6,873 nucleotides of DNA from Spirochaetaceae bacterium (GTDB taxonomy: Bacteria; Spirochaetota; Spirochaetia; Treponematales; Breznakiellaceae): contig JAISZQ010000116.1 of the NCBI GenBank assembly GCA_031269165.1, positions 1 through 6,873 on the forward strand, read 5' to 3'. Positions 4,755-6,873 of this stretch are shown piece by piece; position 1 is the stretch's first letter; every line of letters starts with the position of its first letter. Under the pieces are notes generated by a model. The model was given only the letters and a program-made list of their open reading frames with translations, had not been told where the DNA came from and ran no database searches. A program made the translations under genes and the position numbers.

Positions 4755-6689
4755 CTATCCCAGCAACCGGTTGAGCCGCTTCACGAAGTCGGCGGGGTCG
4801 TGCAACTTCTGGCCCTCCACGAGCAGGGCTTGGTCGAGCAGCACGGACGACACATCGGCGATCTTCACCGCGTCTTCCTCGTCCTTGAGCCGCGCCACGA
4901 GGGGATGGCCGCCGTTCACTTCGAGGATGGGCTTCACGTCGGGGAGGGTCTGGCCCATCGCCCGCATCATCGCGGCCATCTGGAAGGACGGGTCGTTCTC
5001 GTCGGCAACGATACAGGACGGCGAGTCGGTCAGGCGCTTGGAGAGCTTCACCTCCTTCACCCGGTCGCCCAGCGCGTTCTTGATCTTCTCGATGACGGGC
5101 CGCGCCTCTTTCTCCTTCTCCTTCGCGTCCTTCTTGTCATCGTCTCCGGTGATGTCCTCGTCCGCCCCGGCCCGGTTCACGCTCCGTATCTCCCACTTCT
5201 GCTCGAGATCTCCGGCCTTCTTCGCGTATTCGCGCACAGAGGGCATCACGATCTCGTCAATCTCGTCATCCATGATAAGAACTTCGATGCCCTTCGCCTT
5301 GTACGCTTCGAGCAAGGGCGACGCCTTGAGCGTATCCGCCGTGCCGCCTGAGATATAGTAGATGTGCTTCTGCCCGCCCTTCATGCGGCTCGTGTAGGCG
5401 GCAAAACTCGTCCAGCCGTCCACCGCCGTGCTTTTGAAGCGCACGAGTTCCTCCAGCGCGTCTTTGTTGGCCCAATCTTGGTAGAGCCCCTCTTTCAAAG
5501 GCCGATTGAACTCGGTAATGAACGTGTCCCACTTCTTCTTGTCCTCGTCCGAACCGCTCTCCGCTTTGTCGGCAAGCGCCTTAAACTCGCCCAAAAGTTT
5601 CTTCACGGACGCGCTCTTGATGTTGGCGAGGATCTTGTTCTGTTGCAGAATCTCGCGGCTCACGTTGAGCGGCAGGTCTTCCGAGTCGATGACCCCGCGC
5701 ACGAAGCGGAGATAGGTCGGCAACAACTCCTTGTCGTCGTCCGTGATGAACACCCGCTTCACATAGAGCTTCACGCCGCTCTTGTAGTCGGCGTGGTACA
5801 TATCGAACGGCGCCTTCTGCGGCACGAAGAACAGCGTGTTGTATTCCAGCGTCCCCTCGGCGCGGGTGTGGACGTAGAAGAGCGGCTCGTCGCTGTCATG
5901 CCCGCCGCCGGTGCTTATCCCCTTGTAAAACTCCTTGTAGTCCTCGTCTTTGAGCTCGCTCTTGTTCCGCCGCCACAGGGCCGTCCCCGAATTGATGCGG
6001 TCGGTCTTGATGACGGTTCCCTTCTCCTTGCCCTTGTCGTCCCACTCCTTCTCGTCGTAGGTAAGGTAGATCGGGAACGCGACGTGGTTCGAGTAACGCT
6101 TGACGATGTCCTCGATAGACCAGCGGTTGGCAAACTCTTCGCCCTCTTCGTTGAGGTGGAGCGTAACCGTCGTCCCCTGCGACTCGCGGCCGTCCTCCTC
6201 GATCGTGTAACCGCTCTTGCCGTCGGATACCCACTTGTACGCCTTGTCCTCGCCCGCCTTCCGGCTCACGACCTCGATCTTGTCCGCGACCATGAACGCC
6301 GAGTAGAACCCCACACCGAACTGCCCGATGAGATTGGAATCCCGTTTCGCGTCCTGCGAAAGCCGGTCAAGGAACGCCTTCGTCCCCGACCGCGCAATCG
6401 TCCCCAGATTGTCGATGAGGTCGGCCTCGTTCATGCCGATCCCGTTGTCCGCAATCGTCAGCGTCGACCCCTTCCCGTCCGCGCCCTTCTTGAACGACAG
6501 GTCAATGCGCGGATCAAGCGCGATCCCCTTGTACGCGTCGTCGGACACGGTAAGGTATTTGAGCTTGTCGAGCGCGTCCTGCGCGTTACTCACCAGCTCG
6601 CGGAGAAAAATCTCCTTGTTCGAATAAAGCGAATGAATGATGAGGTGCAGAAGTTGTTGCACCTCGGTCTGAAATTCATGCTGAGCCAT
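4755..6689 (-). CDS. htpG: molecular chaperone HtpG (bacterial Hsp90)
   Basis: HtpG is the cytosolic Hsp90, an ATP-driven homodimeric clamp that remodels client proteins, often under heat stress. The 644-residue protein is full length (E. coli HtpG is about 624). The N-terminal GHKL ATPase domain has Glu31 and Asn35 in RELVSNAQDALDK, DNGIGM (81-86), LGTIARSGTKAF (95-106), the lid glycine motif IGQFGVGFYSAF (121-132) and GTTVTL (172-177). The middle domain has LPLNVSRE (339-346) with the ATP-contacting Arg345. The C-terminal dimerisation domain has RLTDSPSCIVAD (552-563) and LLDQALLVEG (617-626). The usual SNASDA reads SNAQDA, and the usual ELNPxH reads EVNGGH (590-595). A Lys/Asp/Glu-rich stretch (about 508-530) is typical of the interdomain linker. 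The start at 6689 is chosen because GGAGG lies just upstream and MAQHEF matches the family start. The frame stays open to 6752 only with a TTG and would include the promoter. Confidence 0.97.
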   Translation of the reverse strand: MAQHEFQTEVQQLLHLIIHSLYSNKEIFLRELVSNAQDALDKLKYLTVSDDAYKGIALDPRIDLSFKKGADGKGSTLTIADNGIGMNEADLIDNLGTIARSGTKAFLDRLSQDAKRDSNLIGQFGVGFYSAFMVADKIEVVSRKAGEDKAYKWVSDGKSGYTIEEDGRESQGTTVTLHLNEEGEEFANRWSIEDIVKRYSNHVAFPIYLTYDEKEWDDKGKEKGTVIKTDRINSGTALWRRNKSELKDEDYKEFYKGISTGGGHDSDEPLFYVHTRAEGTLEYNTLFFVPQKAPFDMYHADYKSGVKLYVKRVFITDDDKELLPTYLRFVRGVIDSEDLPLNVSREILQQNKILANIKSASVKKLLGEFKALADKAESGSDEDKKKWDTFITEFNRPLKEGLYQDWANKDALEELVRFKSTAVDGWTSFAAYTSRMKGGQKHIYYISGGTADTLKASPLLEAYKAKGIEVLIMDDEIDEIVMPSVREYAKKAGDLEQKWEIRSVNRAGADEDITGDDDKKDAKEKEKEARPVIEKIKNALGDRVKEVKLSKRLTDSPSCIVADENDPSFQMAAMMRAMGQTLPDVKPILEVNGGHPLVARLKDEEDAVKIADVSSVLLDQALLVEGQKLHDPADFVKRLNRLLG

Positions 6690-6692
6690 GAA

Positions 6693-6698
6693 CCCTCC
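6693..6698 (-). promoter_or_regulatory. ribosome-binding site of htpG
   Basis: GGAGGG on the minus strand ends three bases before the ATG at 6689 (four bases counting from GGAGG). It is a strong match with short spacing and rules out the longer TTG-initiated reading frame. Confidence 0.7.
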
Positions 6699-6713
6699 AA
6701 AATTAAGAAAATG

Positions 6714-6752
6714 TTGTCCCTTAAAGATAAGAAAATAAGCGCAAAAGGACAA
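6714..6752. promoter_or_regulatory. inverted repeat spanning the htpG promoter, possible operator
   Basis: On the plus strand TTGTCCCTT (6714-6722) is the near-perfect inverted copy of AAAAGGACAA's last nine bases (6744-6752), matching at eight of nine positions across a 21-base gap. One half lies on the predicted -35 box and the other on the predicted transcription start. This geometry suits a repressor, though the arms are short and could be chance. Confidence 0.35.
6724..6752 (-). promoter_or_regulatory. htpG: sigma-70-type promoter of htpG
   Basis: The minus strand has TTGTCC (6752-6747) as -35 and TATCTT (6729-6724) as -10, separated by exactly 17 bases. Each box matches the consensus at four of six positions. 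Transcription would start near 6717, leaving a leader of about 28 bases that contains the GGAGGG site. I see no CIRCE operator (TTAGCACTC-N9-GAGTGCTAA). Confidence 0.5.
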
Positions 6753-6774
6753 GAGGGGCGCGCTGCGCGAATTG

Positions 6775-6802
6775 AAAATGGTAAATGGATAATGGAAAAT
6801 GA
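6775..6802. repeat. four tandem 7-mers of WWAATGG type upstream of htpG
   Basis: The plus strand carries four adjacent seven-base units: AAAATGG (6775-6781), TAAATGG (6782-6788), ATAATGG (6789-6795) and AAAATGA (6796-6802). They lie directly upstream of the htpG promoter in otherwise GC-rich DNA. The array could be a binding site, an A-tract upstream element, or part of an intergenic repeat. Confidence 0.6.
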
Positions 6803-6807
6803 TAGGA

Positions 6808-6825
6808 AGGGGGAAGTCTCCCCCT
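6808..6825 (-). terminator. possible terminator of a gene upstream of htpG
   Basis: AGGGGGA (6808-6814) and TCCCCCT (6819-6825) form a seven-pair stem with a four-base loop. On the minus strand it is followed by TCCTATCATTTTCC, a loose U-rich stretch. It could end a minus-strand transcript entering from beyond the window and so insulate htpG. Confidence 0.35.
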
Positions 6826-6836
6826 CGCTCCAGCCA

Positions 6837-6868
6837 CGCAAACCCCTACAGGTTCCAAAGGGTTTGCG
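6837..6868. repeat. nine-pair inverted repeat at the right edge
   Basis: CGCAAACCC (6837-6845) and GGGTTTGCG (6860-6868) form a perfect nine-pair stem around a 14-base loop. No U-tract follows on either strand within the window. It may belong to the 3' end of a gene outside the window or to a palindromic intergenic repeat. Confidence 0.5.
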
Positions 6869-6873
6869 CGTCT

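Noticed and set aside
4525..5358. A plus-strand reading frame of 277 codons opposite htpG
   Set aside because: It overlaps the clearly conserved htpG frame, its translation is Ser/Arg-rich without any domain I recognise, and such long antisense frames are expected in GC-rich genes.
6690..6752. A 21-residue N-terminal extension of HtpG from a TTG
   Set aside because: It covers the predicted promoter and the Shine-Dalgarno sequence, and homologues begin at MAQHEF-like residues.
6690..6873. CIRCE heat-shock operator upstream of htpG
   Set aside because: No TTAGCACTC or GAGTGCTAA half-site is present in the upstream region.
1..6873. CRISPR array, tRNA or rRNA genes
   Set aside because: No regularly spaced identical repeats, cloverleaf pattern or rRNA-like stretch was seen on either strand.

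Overview
The window looks like ordinary chromosome of a fairly GC-rich spirochaete, most likely a Treponema-type bacterium. This rests on recall, not a search. A PD-(D/E)XK nuclease of the kind that is multicopy in Treponema genomes opens the window. The WecG/TagA/CpsF-like protein also carries a divergent signature that I associate with treponemes.

Layout, left to right. A plus-strand gene (22-1002) encodes an Rpn/transposase-like PD-(D/E)XK nuclease with a Gly/Glu/Arg repeat and a coiled-coil tail. It converges on a minus-strand block. Between them lies a 105-bp nested palindromic element (1049-1153) with 15-bp imperfect terminal inverted repeats and a 4-bp CCCT direct repeat touching each end, which resembles a MITE. 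The minus-strand genes, in transcription order from the right, are htpG (Hsp90 chaperone, 6689-4755), a periplasmic C-terminal processing protease (4518-3022), rsmE (16S rRNA m3U1498 methyltransferase, 2765-1965) and a WecG/TagA/CpsF-family protein (1950-1189). rsmE and the WecG-like gene are only 14 bp apart and probably share a transcript. The protease and rsmE are separated by about 256 bp of non-coding DNA. htpG and the protease are separated by about 236 bp of repeat-like DNA, so these are probably separate transcription units.

Functionally, the minus-strand genes cover protein folding, envelope protein processing, ribosome modification and possibly envelope glycan synthesis. There is no sign that they form one pathway. 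The nuclease gene differs in codon use (AUA, AGG/AGA and GGG rich) and looks acquired.

I do not see a clear undescribed multi-gene system. The observations most worth following are the MITE-like element beside the nuclease, the loss of the usual catalytic signature in the WecG-like protein, and an inverted repeat laid over the predicted htpG promoter. Several starts were moved inward from the longest reading frame because of ribosome-binding sites or family alignment: htpG, the protease, rsmE and the WecG-like gene.
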